Shown piece after piece: positions 38,692-47,496 of a DNA stretch of 64,000 nt (positions are counted from its first letter, which is position 1; each line of letters begins with the position of its first letter). The notes under the pieces were generated by a model that was not told where the DNA came from, ran no database searches, and saw nothing but the letters and a program-made list of their open reading frames with translations. The translations under genes were made by a program, and so were the position numbers. The DNA is from Dictyobacter kobayashii (GTDB lineage Bacteria; Chloroflexota; Ktedonobacteria; Ktedonobacterales; Ktedonobacteraceae). Location of the stretch: the NCBI RefSeq assembly GCF_003967555.1, contig NZ_BIFS01000002.1, forward strand, positions 2,294,001 to 2,358,000, given 5' to 3'.

Positions 38692-39465
38692 ATGCGACCG
38701 TTAATTGGAATACCATGTCGAACAGGGGTGAGGGGCGAGAACGCCGAGAAGCCTGTATATTATAGCAATCAATCATATGTCCATGCGGTCGAGAGTGCGG
38801 GTGGGGTCCCTATTATTATTCCCATTATGAATGATTATGAGAGCCTGCGTTCGTTGCTTTCGCGCCTGGATGGTTTACTCCTCTCCGGTGGTATCGATGT
38901 ACACCCCAGTACATACAAAGAAGAAGCGATAGCCGCTATCAGTGAGACTGATCCGGCATTAGATAAATTAGAGCTCCACCTGGCTCGCTGGGCTTATCAA
39001 GAAGATATGCCTACACTTGGCATCTGCCGTGGCATGCAGTTGATGAACGTTGCGCGTGGTGGTACTCTCTACCAGGACCTGGACACTGGCTACGAGAATG
39101 GTTTGCAGCATGCAAATTGGCATTTACCTCGTAACCAGACTATCCATAGTGTGAGTATTGATCCTGATAGCAGGATGTACCAGATTTTAGGTAGCGATGA
39201 GGTGCTGGTCAATAGCCTGCACCACCAGGCGGTTAAAAAATTAGGTGACGGCGTTGCCGCCAGTGGCCTGGCTGAAGATGGCATCATTGAGCTATTGGAA
39301 CTGCCTGAGCGCACATTTATGCTGGGAACACAATGCCATCCAGAAGAACTGTATCATGATAATCCCATCTGGGCTCGCTTATTCCGCTCATTTGTGGAAG
39401 CCTCAATCGAGAAGATGAGCCTGCAATTGGGTATGGAAGCACCGGTCTGGTCGGCTAGCGCATAA
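38692..39465 (+). CDS. Class I glutamine amidotransferase-like peptidase C26 (gamma-glutamyl-GABA hydrolase/PuuD type)
   Basis: 257 residues from MRPLIGIPCRTGV; AGGAGTGGTG precedes. LDGLLLSGGIDVHPSTY, the nucleophile elbow TLGICRGMQLMNV and the His-Glu pair in GTQCHPEELY make the Cys-His-Glu triad of the family. It would hydrolyse gamma-glutamyl amides such as gamma-glutamyl-GABA in polyamine breakdown, but no other puu-type gene is near, so the substrate is open. Confidence 0.9.
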   Translation: MRPLIGIPCRTGVRGENAEKPVYYSNQSYVHAVESAGGVPIIIPIMNDYESLRSLLSRLDGLLLSGGIDVHPSTYKEEAIAAISETDPALDKLELHLARWAYQEDMPTLGICRGMQLMNVARGGTLYQDLDTGYENGLQHANWHLPRNQTIHSVSIDPDSRMYQILGSDEVLVNSLHHQAVKKLGDGVAASGLAEDGIIELLELPERTFMLGTQCHPEELYHDNPIWARLFRSFVEASIEKMSLQLGMEAPVWSASA

Positions 39466-39505
39466 TAAAATACTTACTATTGCTCAAAAAATAATAATCT
39501 AACAC

Positions 39506-39565
39506 AAAAGGCTCACGGAACGGGTAGACAGAAGCTTTTGCCTATCTCTTCCGCGAGCCTTTTTG
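39506..39565. terminator. Bidirectional intrinsic terminator between convergent genes
   Basis: AAAAGGCTCACGGAA pairs with TTCCGCGAGCCTTTT (one mismatch), giving T-runs on both strands. It lies between the C26 hydrolase stop (39465) and the Rsm22 stop (39611). Confidence 0.85.
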
Positions 39566-39610
39566 TCATGTGCTGCTATTGTTGTATCACAGGCACTTAC
39601 ATAAGGATTT

Positions 39611-40612
39611 TCAGGGTTTGAGGGTGACTTCGATGGTATCGCCCCAATCGTAATCGGTGGCGTTGCGAAAGGCTTCGCGATTATGTTTAGGAATATGGAC
39701 TTCGACAATTCCCTGTGTGCTGGAAACGGTGAGGCTGACATCTTTCTTGGATTTGTGGGGTTGGTGAATCAGACGGCCCCAGATGGGCGTGCTGGCTTTG
39801 AAGCGGGCCAGGGCGGCATAAGAGAACTTGCTCTCCTCCCAACCGGCTGTCCCGGCTTTGGCCAGGCGCTGAAATGCGGGACGTTCCAGGCGTTGCGGGA
39901 AGTGGCACCAATCATCTACCAGGGGACAGGCCATACTATGGGCGCAGGGAGCTACGATATGGGCTTCCAGGCTGAGCAGATATTCGCGCATGGCTTTGAT
40001 GATGGGGAAGGCAGCCGAAGTGCCAGGTTCTACGAGCAGCAAGATCCCTGAGCAGTGTTGCCAGGCCAGTGTAATAATCTCCTGCCGTAAGGTTTCTGGT
40101 AATTCATTGAGCACATGCCCCAGCACGATCAGGTCGTAGGTTTCAATCTGGCCTGGCAGTTTACTACCAATGGTGACTCTATGCCAGTCTGTTTGTTTCA
40201 GGGCTGCTCGCTCGCTACTCCTGGCCAGTTGGCGTCCCAGATCAATAAAAGAGGACTCGCGCTCCCAGGCGGTGAGCCGTTGTAAAGAAGGCCATTGTTC
40301 TGTTGCCGCCCACAGCGCGGTTCCTGGTCCACTGCCGATATCCAGCATGCTGGTCGGTTGCCAGTCTGGCACACGTGCTTTGACCGAGATCATCGCACCG
40401 CTAAGCTGGGCGTAGGCCGCAGGCATAATCAGCGCCGCATAGCCCAGCGCCGCATCAACGCCCCTGGCCAATGCTGTCTCCTGACCCGTGCGCTGCGTTC
40501 GGTAGCGTTCACTCAAGGCTTTGGCCGCACTTTTCCACTTGGAGGCGGGTACACTCTGCAAGGCCTTTTCAATGGCGCTCTCTAACTGATCAGGTAAGGA
40601 TAACAGTGGCAT
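39611..40612 (-). CDS. Rsm22-family small-ribosomal-subunit methyltransferase-like protein
   Basis: Intact 333 residues. SAM-binding fold with MLDIGSGPGTALWAA (motif I) and VLGHVLNELP. The Cys/His set typical of Rsm22 appears as APCAHSMACPLVDDWCHFPQRLERP; in mitochondrial homologues it binds an iron-sulphur cluster or zinc. Mitochondrial Rsm22/METTL17 helps small-subunit assembly; bacterial members are less studied. It is read away from MITE B5, which lies 90 bases upstream. Confidence 0.9.
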   Translation of the reverse strand: MPLLSLPDQLESAIEKALQSVPASKWKSAAKALSERYRTQRTGQETALARGVDAALGYAALIMPAAYAQLSGAMISVKARVPDWQPTSMLDIGSGPGTALWAATEQWPSLQRLTAWERESSFIDLGRQLARSSERAALKQTDWHRVTIGSKLPGQIETYDLIVLGHVLNELPETLRQEIITLAWQHCSGILLLVEPGTSAAFPIIKAMREYLLSLEAHIVAPCAHSMACPLVDDWCHFPQRLERPAFQRLAKAGTAGWEESKFSYAALARFKASTPIWGRLIHQPHKSKKDVSLTVSSTQGIVEVHIPKHNREAFRNATDYDWGDTIEVTLKP

Positions 40613-40705
40613 ATTTTCTACTAACGTCCCTCTTTAAACATATTCTCTGGCTTTTATTACTCTAGCAGATTAGGATAGGGCGATGCAACCATTTAGTCCT
40701 TTTGC

Positions 40706-40849
40706 CAGTGCTATTTAATGTTTCTCTTTGGCGCCTGCGGCGCCGGGTTGGGGGTGTGGAGTGTGTGGAGCGGGCGGCCGCGGCCGCCCACTCCACACAC
40801 TCCACACCTGAAAGATGTACATTCTCTGGGCGAACATTACATAGCCCTG
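40706..40849 (+). mobile_element. Family B MITE (copy B5, alpha subtype) with exact 9-bp target duplication
   Basis: 144 bases from CAGTGCTATTTAATG to CATTACATAGCCCTG. TCCTTTTGC is repeated exactly on both sides (40697-40705, 40850-40858). The internal palindrome has arms GGTGTGGAGTGTGTGGAG and CTCCACACACTCCACACC around GGGCGGCCGCGGCCGCCC. Its right end overlaps the last codons of the kinase gene read leftward. Confidence 0.95.
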
Positions 40850-41405
40850 TCCTTTTGCATGGCCAGCGCCTGTAGAATCCTTTCAACCGTCTCGGCAGGC
40901 GTTTGTTGTGAATTATCGATCCACAATCCCGTGTGGTCCATGCTCGCCCTTAATTCTTGATCCAGGTACTCAGCCCAGGCTCGGCCCTGCGTTTGTTTGG
41001 TACGTTGGAAGTCACGCTGCTCAATAATTGTTAGCAGGGAGTCAGTACCACGACATTGATGGGTAGACCCACCATCTCTGCCTGAAACTGCTGCCAGCGC
41101 TCTCCCATGATGATATCGTCGAACACTACCGAGAAACCGTTGGCGAAAAATGATCTTCCCAGCATACACATGTGCTTGAGGCGTAGGTGTAGCTGCTCGG
41201 CTGCTTCCCCCTCGGGTGGACCCACCTCATCGGCCCACTGCCCTCCCGCAACAATCATGCGCTGTAACGTATCTGCCTCGATATGTACACCTCGCTTAAA
41301 GTGTTGGGCTAACGCATGGGCAACGGTAGACTTTCCGGCTGCCATAATGCCTGTGATTAAGATCAAGACGGGTTCTTTTTCAACCGCCATCGCAGACTGT
41401 TCCAT
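40837..41405 (-). CDS. P-loop (zeta-toxin/AAA-type) kinase-like protein, stop codon supplied by a MITE (one frameshift)
   Basis: 189 residues after correction. Walker A GIMAAGKST (about residues 19-27), HIEADTLQRMI and FSVVFDDIIMGERWQQF resemble small-molecule and zeta-type kinases. A helical C-terminal part follows, with LLTIIEQRDFQRTKQTQG. One base is missing near 41042 (VVVLTP then LLTIIE). The last three residues (RAM) and the TAA lie inside MITE B5. Removing the element and one target copy restores a reading ending MQKD followed directly by TAA, so the insertion added only three residues. No antitoxin-like gene is adjacent, so a toxin role is not supported. Confidence 0.78.
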
Positions 41406-41429
41406 GTTAATTTCTCTTCTTTAAAAATA

Positions 41430-41465
41430 AAAAAGATCTCCCCATAGGTGCCGAGAGATCTTTTT
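41430..41465 (-). terminator. Intrinsic terminator after the PBP gene
   Basis: AAAAAGATCTC/GAGATCTTTTT stem with a 14-base loop and T-runs on both strands, 20 bases past the PBP stop. Confidence 0.85.
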
Positions 41466-41484
41466 GTTTTGTTAATAATTATGT

Positions 41485-43116
41485 CTAGCGCGTTTGCCAC
41501 AGTTTAGTCGCCGGGCAATAGCTTTCTGAATATAGTGGCGAGGGCATGTTGTTAACTTTAACATAGCCTTTGTCGAAGATATCGTTATACATCTTCCAGA
41601 TGCTGGGACCGACTGCATAGGCGCCTTCTCCGCCGTTCTCGCGCATGGCCACGATGGTTAGCGCGGGCATCTGGTCGGCGTTGTGCAGGGTAAATGGGGC
41701 CTGCGTGATCATCCAGCCATGGGCTGGTAAGCCACCACCAACCTCGGCGGTACCAGTTTTGCCCGCAATGGCCGATGTATAGCCAAAGTTCTGGCTAAGA
41801 TGCCAACCGCTGCCACAGGTTGTCACGGCTGCCATCGCCTGTCTGACCTGGTAAGCTGTGTCCTTGCTCACCACGGTATTTAACACCTGCGGATCTATCG
41901 TCTGCAGCGGATTTTTAGCCTGGTCGGTAATTTTTGAAACCAGCATGGGGCGCATCAGGACACCGTTATTGGCGACGGTGTTATCCACCATCGACATCTG
42001 GAGCGGCGAGACGTTGTCTACGCCCTGCCCGAAGCCGTTGGTTGCCAATTGGAGGGTTGACAAGGGTTGCCCATCGCTATTGAGCACGCTACTTTTCTGC
42101 GTTGGCAAATCAAATGGAATATCCTGATCAATGTAGAGCTTTTTGGCGTACTCTAGCCATTTATCCATGCCCGTATTGACCCCGAGCTGCGCAAACACGA
42201 TATTATCCGAGTTGGCATAGGCGAATTCGGTCGTAATCGGGAAGTGGAAGACGAATTCTCCAACCCCCAGATTATCGCCTACGATCTGGTGCCCGTCGTA
42301 GAACAGCGGACCCACCGCCCCTTTCTTGTCCCAGGGATGATCCAATGTGGTGGTACCTGAATCGAGGGCGGCCATCAGGGTGACGGTTTTAAAGGTTGAG
42401 CCCGGCGAATAGAGCTCTTTCAATGGTCGCACATACAACGGATGATCGGGATCTTTGTCCATCTGATTGTAGTAATTATAATCTCCATTAGACAGGGTCT
42501 GGACCATCTTATTGGGATCGTAGCCTGGTGAACTAACCATGGCCAGGATTTCGCCGGTATGCGGATCTGAAATGACTACTGATCCCTTGTTAGAGGGCGC
42601 TGCCTGGTTGATTGAATAGTTCTGCTGATAGAAGGGATCGGTATCGGGATGATAGTTATTGAACTGCTGCACTGCCAGTTGTTGGATGCGTTCGTCGATG
42701 GTGAGATAGATGTCGTTCCCAATTGGCGATTTGTGCAGTGTTTTGTTGATTTCGTTATCTAATGCGGTACGGCCTGCATTGCCGGTAAGCACGTCATTAT
42801 ACTGGCCCTCAATACCTGGAATATACGTTCCTGGAGCATAATAGCCAATGATCGCGGCCAGCGACGGATCTGTATAGTGACGGATATAGCCACCACAGAC
42901 TTTGGCTGGCACTGATTCTGCCAGCAAGACGCCGTTGCGATCGAAGATGCGTCCTCGTACCGGCGCGTTCTCTGCCGAGCAGCGCCGGGGATTGTGAATG
43001 GTTGCTGTGACATTATCCGCCTTCACTACCTGCCAGTATACCAATCCACCGCTTAAACCCACGAATAAGATCACAAAGATATAAGTTAAATTTCGTATGC
43101 TAGAGCTAATATTCAT
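41485..43116 (-). CDS. Penicillin-binding protein (class B transpeptidase, FtsI/PbpA type)
   Basis: Intact 543 residues. One N-terminal membrane span (LTYIFVILFVGLSGGLVYWQVV), then the dimerisation domain with RGRIFDRNGVLLA, then the transpeptidase domain: SxxK as S240-T-F-K243, SxN as ANSDN, and KTG in AGKTGTAEV. It cross-links peptidoglycan outside the membrane. Six or more Cys are scattered in the outer part, which is unusual for the family. It stands alone, without ftsW/rodA or mre genes nearby. Confidence 0.93.
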   Translation of the reverse strand: MNISSSIRNLTYIFVILFVGLSGGLVYWQVVKADNVTATIHNPRRCSAENAPVRGRIFDRNGVLLAESVPAKVCGGYIRHYTDPSLAAIIGYYAPGTYIPGIEGQYNDVLTGNAGRTALDNEINKTLHKSPIGNDIYLTIDERIQQLAVQQFNNYHPDTDPFYQQNYSINQAAPSNKGSVVISDPHTGEILAMVSSPGYDPNKMVQTLSNGDYNYYNQMDKDPDHPLYVRPLKELYSPGSTFKTVTLMAALDSGTTTLDHPWDKKGAVGPLFYDGHQIVGDNLGVGEFVFHFPITTEFAYANSDNIVFAQLGVNTGMDKWLEYAKKLYIDQDIPFDLPTQKSSVLNSDGQPLSTLQLATNGFGQGVDNVSPLQMSMVDNTVANNGVLMRPMLVSKITDQAKNPLQTIDPQVLNTVVSKDTAYQVRQAMAAVTTCGSGWHLSQNFGYTSAIAGKTGTAEVGGGLPAHGWMITQAPFTLHNADQMPALTIVAMRENGGEGAYAVGPSIWKMYNDIFDKGYVKVNNMPSPLYSESYCPATKLWQTR

Positions 43117-43746
43117 AAAGGCACCCTTTGCTTATGATACCTGCTGTACGTGTAATATAGATAGATTTTGTCAGTGTATTATTTGTATTCACTGCCAGGA
43201 ATTGAAGCCCGCTTTGTCTCGATGCCGCAGCATTTTTGTTCTCTTACGCCTCTCTTATTCAGGCCGCTGGCTTTCGCCACTATAAAGAAGGAGGTCTCTC
43301 TTTTCGACGCTATCGTTAGATATCAGCTATCAGCATTGCGCCTGACCAAAATTATTTTCTTGTCCATTCCTCCGAAGAAATATACGTTTATATTAAACGC
43401 AAGTTGTTAATTTATGACCCCGGTATTTATGAGACGTTGCGCAAGCACAAAAATCTCTTATCGATATTATTGTATGTTTATTGACGGCAGTTTTAGATGA
43501 TAGATGTGTGCATGTCTATTATGCATCCTGGCTGGATGTGCTCGGAGGGGCATCGATTATTTCTATATAGTCCGGTTTTTTATTGATTATAATCAAAGTA
43601 TGCCATTCAATCGTCTGAGCACAACTGATGCATTTGTGAGAATGATTGAGCTTGTGGCTGCTGGGCGAGCCGCGCTCAAGCGGCGTTGAGGATGCTTTTA
43701 AGCGTTGGTTATGTGTGAATGCCTGCTAGCATTGAAAGGCTATGGT
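43117..43746. other. Intergenic region between divergent genes; nothing recognised
   Basis: About 630 bases between the PBP gene (leftward) and the propeller/phosphoesterase gene (rightward). No ORF, hairpin or repeat that I can support. It should hold both promoters. Confidence 0.3.
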
Positions 43747-46440
43747 ATGCGACAAGATCTACAAGCTCAAGGGGGGCACTACCTGCCTGGGCATCCAGGC
43801 CGCCCTCTCAATCTGTTTGTAATATTTTTGCCGCTTCTGCTGATTATGGCTATCTGCGTATCATTTTTTTATACTACAACTGCCACTGGAGAAGCTGCTT
43901 TTTTAACGGCTATGCCTGGCACAAAAAATGGCGCGACGCGCCTGGTTGATACCTGGACGATTACCCCTGCCGGACAGCAAACGGTTTTAGGGGATCTGCC
44001 TTTGAATGCGGTGCTGGCCCCGGACGGCAAACATTTGTTGGTTTCTAATGGGGGTGCAGGTATTCAGTCATTACAGGTCATCTCTACCAGTAATCATACG
44101 CTTGTCCAAACCATCCCTTATATCTCCCCTCACAGCGTCTTTGTGGGATTGGCTTACAGCCCCGATGGGAAGATTGCCTATGCTTCTGGGGGTGGTGAGA
44201 ATATCGTCCATACCTATACCGTCTCTGCGGATGGACATTTACACGAGGAGGCTGCCATTAGTCTACAGGAGCACCATCTGAATAATTTCCCGACCGGCCT
44301 GAGTTTGAGCCCTGATGGCAAGAGGCTGTATGTTGCCGATAATCTGGCCCATACCATGGCAATAGTGGATACAGCCAGTAAAAAGGTATTAAAGCATGTA
44401 ACTATTGGTCTATATCCTTATACAACGCTGGCGAGTAAAGATGGTAAGCTTATCTATGCCAGTAATTGGGGCGATGCCACTATTTCAGTGGTTAGTACTA
44501 AGACTAATGATGAAATTGCCAGTATCCCAGTTGGCCAGCATCCTACCGCGATGGTTTTGAGTCCCCATGATGATTATTTATATGTGGCCGCTGCTAATAG
44601 TGATGCGATCTCCATTATAGATACCGATGAGCAGCGGGAAGTGGGACGGATCTCGGTGTCGCCCCGGCCCCATGCCCCTTTGAGTAGTAGCCCGCAGGGC
44701 CTGGCGCTTAGCCCGAACGGGAAGACCCTCTATGTGGTGGACGCGGGCAATAACGAGGTGGTTGTGATCAATCTACAGGGTGATAAAGGACAGATCCAGG
44801 GCCGTATCCCTACCGCCTGGTATCCTACTTCAGTCAATGTGGATGCGGCGAATTCCACCCTTTATGTTACCAATGGCAAGGGGATAGGGGCTGGCCCCAA
44901 TGATAAACGATTATATGCCGATCCGGTTCGTGTGAAACCTCCCATTGTGGACGCGGTAAGTGGTTATAATAATCACTACTGTAATTGCGCCTTCAATGGC
45001 TTTACCGGGAGTATGATTAATGGGACCCTCTCTACCATTGAGATCCCTAAAGCAGAGCGCCTGAAGCTCTATACTGACCAGGTTTCGCGTAATGATGGAA
45101 AACCTGCTGCCGTACTGAATGAACGTGATGCAAATAATCCAATTCCCCGGCCAGGAGGTACTTCTCCAATCAAACATGTGATTTATGTGATTAAAGAGAA
45201 TCGCACTTATGATCAAGTTCTGGGGGATGAAAAACCGGCTAATGGGGATGCGCAATTGACGCTCTTTCCACAGAAAATTACACCCAATATACATACACTG
45301 GCCAGGCGTTTCGGAGTCTTTGATAATTTTTATGCTGATGCAGAGGTGAGTGCCGATGGCCATAACTGGATCAACTCGGCTAATGCCAACGATTATATTG
45401 AGAAGATGTGGCCGCAAAATTATTCACCCGGCATCAATGGCCGCCATCGTCCAGCTGATTTTAGTGGAGACAACGCGATTGGCCTTTCACCGGGTGGCTA
45501 CATCTGGGATGCGGCCGCCGAAGCGCATATTACATATCGGGATTATGGTGAATTCTACCAATTGCATACGAAGGAGCCGCCTCATCTATTGCCTGCCGCT
45601 CAAGCAGCCAGCTGTAAGGGTCCCGTGGCCCATACCTACCTTGGTGAACATATTCCGCCCGGGCAGGTATTGTGTTTCGCGCCCATGCAGGTCACTGGCG
45701 AGGTAGTGCCCCGCCTGCTTAATCATTATGATCCTCGTTATAAGCCATTTGACCTGAATTTTATGGATGCTGACCGAGTGAAAGAATGGAAGCGTGAATT
45801 TGCCCAGTTTGTGGCCCATAATAATTTGCCACAGTTAGAACTTGTATGGTTGCCCAATGATCATACCGAGGGGACAAGGGCTGGCAAATTGACGCCTCAG
45901 GCATATGTGGCCGATAACGATTATGCATTGGGTCAGATGGTGGATGCGGTAAGCCATAGCAAGTATTGGGCCAGTACGGCTATTTTTGTGACAGAGGATG
46001 ATTCTCAGAATGGACCTGATCATGTAGATGCACATCGCACAGAATCGTTGGTCATCAGTCCCTATACGGCTCGTAGGCAGGTGCATGTGGATCATACGCT
46101 CTATGACACTGCGGCCATGTTGCGGACTATTGAGTTGATTCTCGGGTTGCGCCCTTTGAGTCAATATGATGCCAATGCGGTGCCTATGTGGCGTGCGTTT
46201 ACCAGCCATGCTAATACTACACCCTATACGGTGCGACGTGAGGATATCTCTACTACGGCCACTAATAGCCGCACTGCCTATGGGGCCGCCGCCTCGGAGC
46301 GCATGGATTTCTCAATGGAAGATAATATCCCCATGGATCAGCTCAACCAGATTCTCTGGTACGCTATCAAAGGTATACATACCCCTTATCCTGGTATCAG
46401 ACAGGCCTCTCCCGTTACAGCACCTGATAATGATGGATAA
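43747..46440 (+). CDS. YncE-like beta-propeller fused to an alkaline phosphatase/phosphoesterase-family domain
   Basis: 897 residues from MRQDLQAQGG; GAAAGG lies seven bases before this ATG. An N-terminal span (LNLFVIFLPLLLIMAICVSFF) anchors or exports it. Residues about 60-380 are YVTN/NHL-type propeller blades (LSPDGKRLYVADN, LSPNGKTLYVVDAGN). The C-terminal half is a phosphoesterase/acid phosphatase-type domain: HVIYVIKENRTYDQVLGD, then FGVFDNFYADAEVSADGHNW, LVWLPNDHTEG and FVTEDDSQNGPDHVDAHRTE, with the metal-binding Asp/His set. It probably acts outside the cell on a phosphoester; the propeller may bind the substrate or a partner. Confidence 0.9.
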   Translation: MRQDLQAQGGHYLPGHPGRPLNLFVIFLPLLLIMAICVSFFYTTTATGEAAFLTAMPGTKNGATRLVDTWTITPAGQQTVLGDLPLNAVLAPDGKHLLVSNGGAGIQSLQVISTSNHTLVQTIPYISPHSVFVGLAYSPDGKIAYASGGGENIVHTYTVSADGHLHEEAAISLQEHHLNNFPTGLSLSPDGKRLYVADNLAHTMAIVDTASKKVLKHVTIGLYPYTTLASKDGKLIYASNWGDATISVVSTKTNDEIASIPVGQHPTAMVLSPHDDYLYVAAANSDAISIIDTDEQREVGRISVSPRPHAPLSSSPQGLALSPNGKTLYVVDAGNNEVVVINLQGDKGQIQGRIPTAWYPTSVNVDAANSTLYVTNGKGIGAGPNDKRLYADPVRVKPPIVDAVSGYNNHYCNCAFNGFTGSMINGTLSTIEIPKAERLKLYTDQVSRNDGKPAAVLNERDANNPIPRPGGTSPIKHVIYVIKENRTYDQVLGDEKPANGDAQLTLFPQKITPNIHTLARRFGVFDNFYADAEVSADGHNWINSANANDYIEKMWPQNYSPGINGRHRPADFSGDNAIGLSPGGYIWDAAAEAHITYRDYGEFYQLHTKEPPHLLPAAQAASCKGPVAHTYLGEHIPPGQVLCFAPMQVTGEVVPRLLNHYDPRYKPFDLNFMDADRVKEWKREFAQFVAHNNLPQLELVWLPNDHTEGTRAGKLTPQAYVADNDYALGQMVDAVSHSKYWASTAIFVTEDDSQNGPDHVDAHRTESLVISPYTARRQVHVDHTLYDTAAMLRTIELILGLRPLSQYDANAVPMWRAFTSHANTTPYTVRREDISTTATNSRTAYGAAASERMDFSMEDNIPMDQLNQILWYAIKGIHTPYPGIRQASPVTAPDNDG

Positions 46441-46601
46441 TGCGATTTTGTGAAATGATACCGTTAGACGAGAGCGTTGAAATCAGGTAATATATGTGTT
46501 ACGTAGTCAGCTGATCAATATCATGAATTCAGCTCAACCGCTTTTTAAATATGTGAATATCCTTTGTTGATATAATGGAATGTCTTTAAGGAGAGGAATC
46601 T

Positions 46602-46880
46602 ATGAAATCACGACATCACGATGTGCAAGCAAATAATGTTGTTCAAGGACCTGGGGTAGCTACAATGCTATCTATGAAAGAGATTTTGGCGATCACTGTA
46701 CCGGTTGCTGTGGTTATTAATTCTGTTGCCTGGGCGATTGCTGTCTGTCTGATTGTCCGAGAAAAAGAACGAGCCCGTGTCGAAATTGCGCGCCTTGAAG
46801 CCGATGAAAAAGAGCCGCTCCACCTGCTACCTGGTGAATATATCCCTGAAGAGGCTCTACGCGAGCGCTACCGCCAATAG
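46602..46880 (+). CDS. Small single-span membrane protein
   Basis: 92 residues; AAGGAGAGG seven bases before the ATG. One span (ILAITVPVAVVINSVAWAIAVCLIV) followed by a charged helix (REKERARVEIARLEADEKE) and an acidic tail. No family recognised. It sits between the phosphoesterase fusion and a DUF1232 gene. Confidence 0.7.
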   Translation: MKSRHHDVQANNVVQGPGVATMLSMKEILAITVPVAVVINSVAWAIAVCLIVREKERARVEIARLEADEKEPLHLLPGEYIPEEALRERYRQ

Positions 46881-46917
46881 CCGGCTTATAAGCTTTGTAT
46901 AGCTGCTTTTTGTACTT

Positions 46918-46958
46918 TGTGGGAGCAGGCAGACGGCTCTCACAGAGTCTTGTTTTTT
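46918..46958 (+). terminator. Intrinsic terminator
   Basis: TGTGGGAGC/GCTCTCACA stem (one G-T pair), 9-base loop, followed four bases later by TTGTTTTTTCTT. Confidence 0.65.
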
Positions 46959-47015
46959 CTTATGGCGCTTGGATCATATCACTGATGACCATCACCAGGC
47001 TAAAGGGAGCTCTAC

Positions 47016-47441
47016 GTGCCAGATGTTATTGAGGAAAAGAAAACTGCGGACCGACGTTTCCAGGACTGGAAACGTCGGGTGCGACTTTTGAAGCGTGAGA
47101 TCTATGCTCTCTATTTCGCTTATAAAGATCCACGGGTGCCCTGGTATAGCCGCCTGTTTACCGCCTGTGTGATTGGATATGCTCTGAGCCCACTGGACCT
47201 GATTCCAGATTTTATTCCAGTTTTGGGCCTGGTTGATGACCTGCTATTGTTGCCGCTAGGTATTTACCTGGCCCTGAAAATGATTCCCGAGCCCGTCTTG
47301 CTGGAGAGCCGTCAACGTGCTGATATCCTCCTTGCCGAGGGCAGGCCGGTTAACCGCGTGGCCGCCGCCGTTATCATCGCTATCTGGCTATTATGTGCCC
47401 TCTTAGTGTCCTGGTTGATCTATCATTTTTTCTTCCACTAA
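47016..47441 (+). CDS. DUF1232 (YkvA-like) membrane protein
   Basis: 141 residues from a GTG start (GGGAGC upstream). The DUF1232 core is clear: YKDPRVPWYSRLFTACVIGYALSPLDLIPDFIPVLGLVDDLLLLPLGI, including the conserved SPIDLIPD-type motif. A C-terminal span (VAAAVIIAIWLLCALLVSWLI) follows. Function of the family is unknown. Confidence 0.9.
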   Translation: MPDVIEEKKTADRRFQDWKRRVRLLKREIYALYFAYKDPRVPWYSRLFTACVIGYALSPLDLIPDFIPVLGLVDDLLLLPLGIYLALKMIPEPVLLESRQRADILLAEGRPVNRVAAAVIIAIWLLCALLVSWLIYHFFFH

Positions 47442-47496
47442 TAAGGCTACAGATCGTTATTATTGTTGTTATTCGAATCATGGTCTGCTTGTGAAG

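Noticed and set aside
40837..41405. Zeta toxin of a toxin-antitoxin pair
   Set aside because: The P-loop kinase similarity is general and no small antitoxin gene is next to it; the neighbours are Rsm22 and a penicillin-binding protein.
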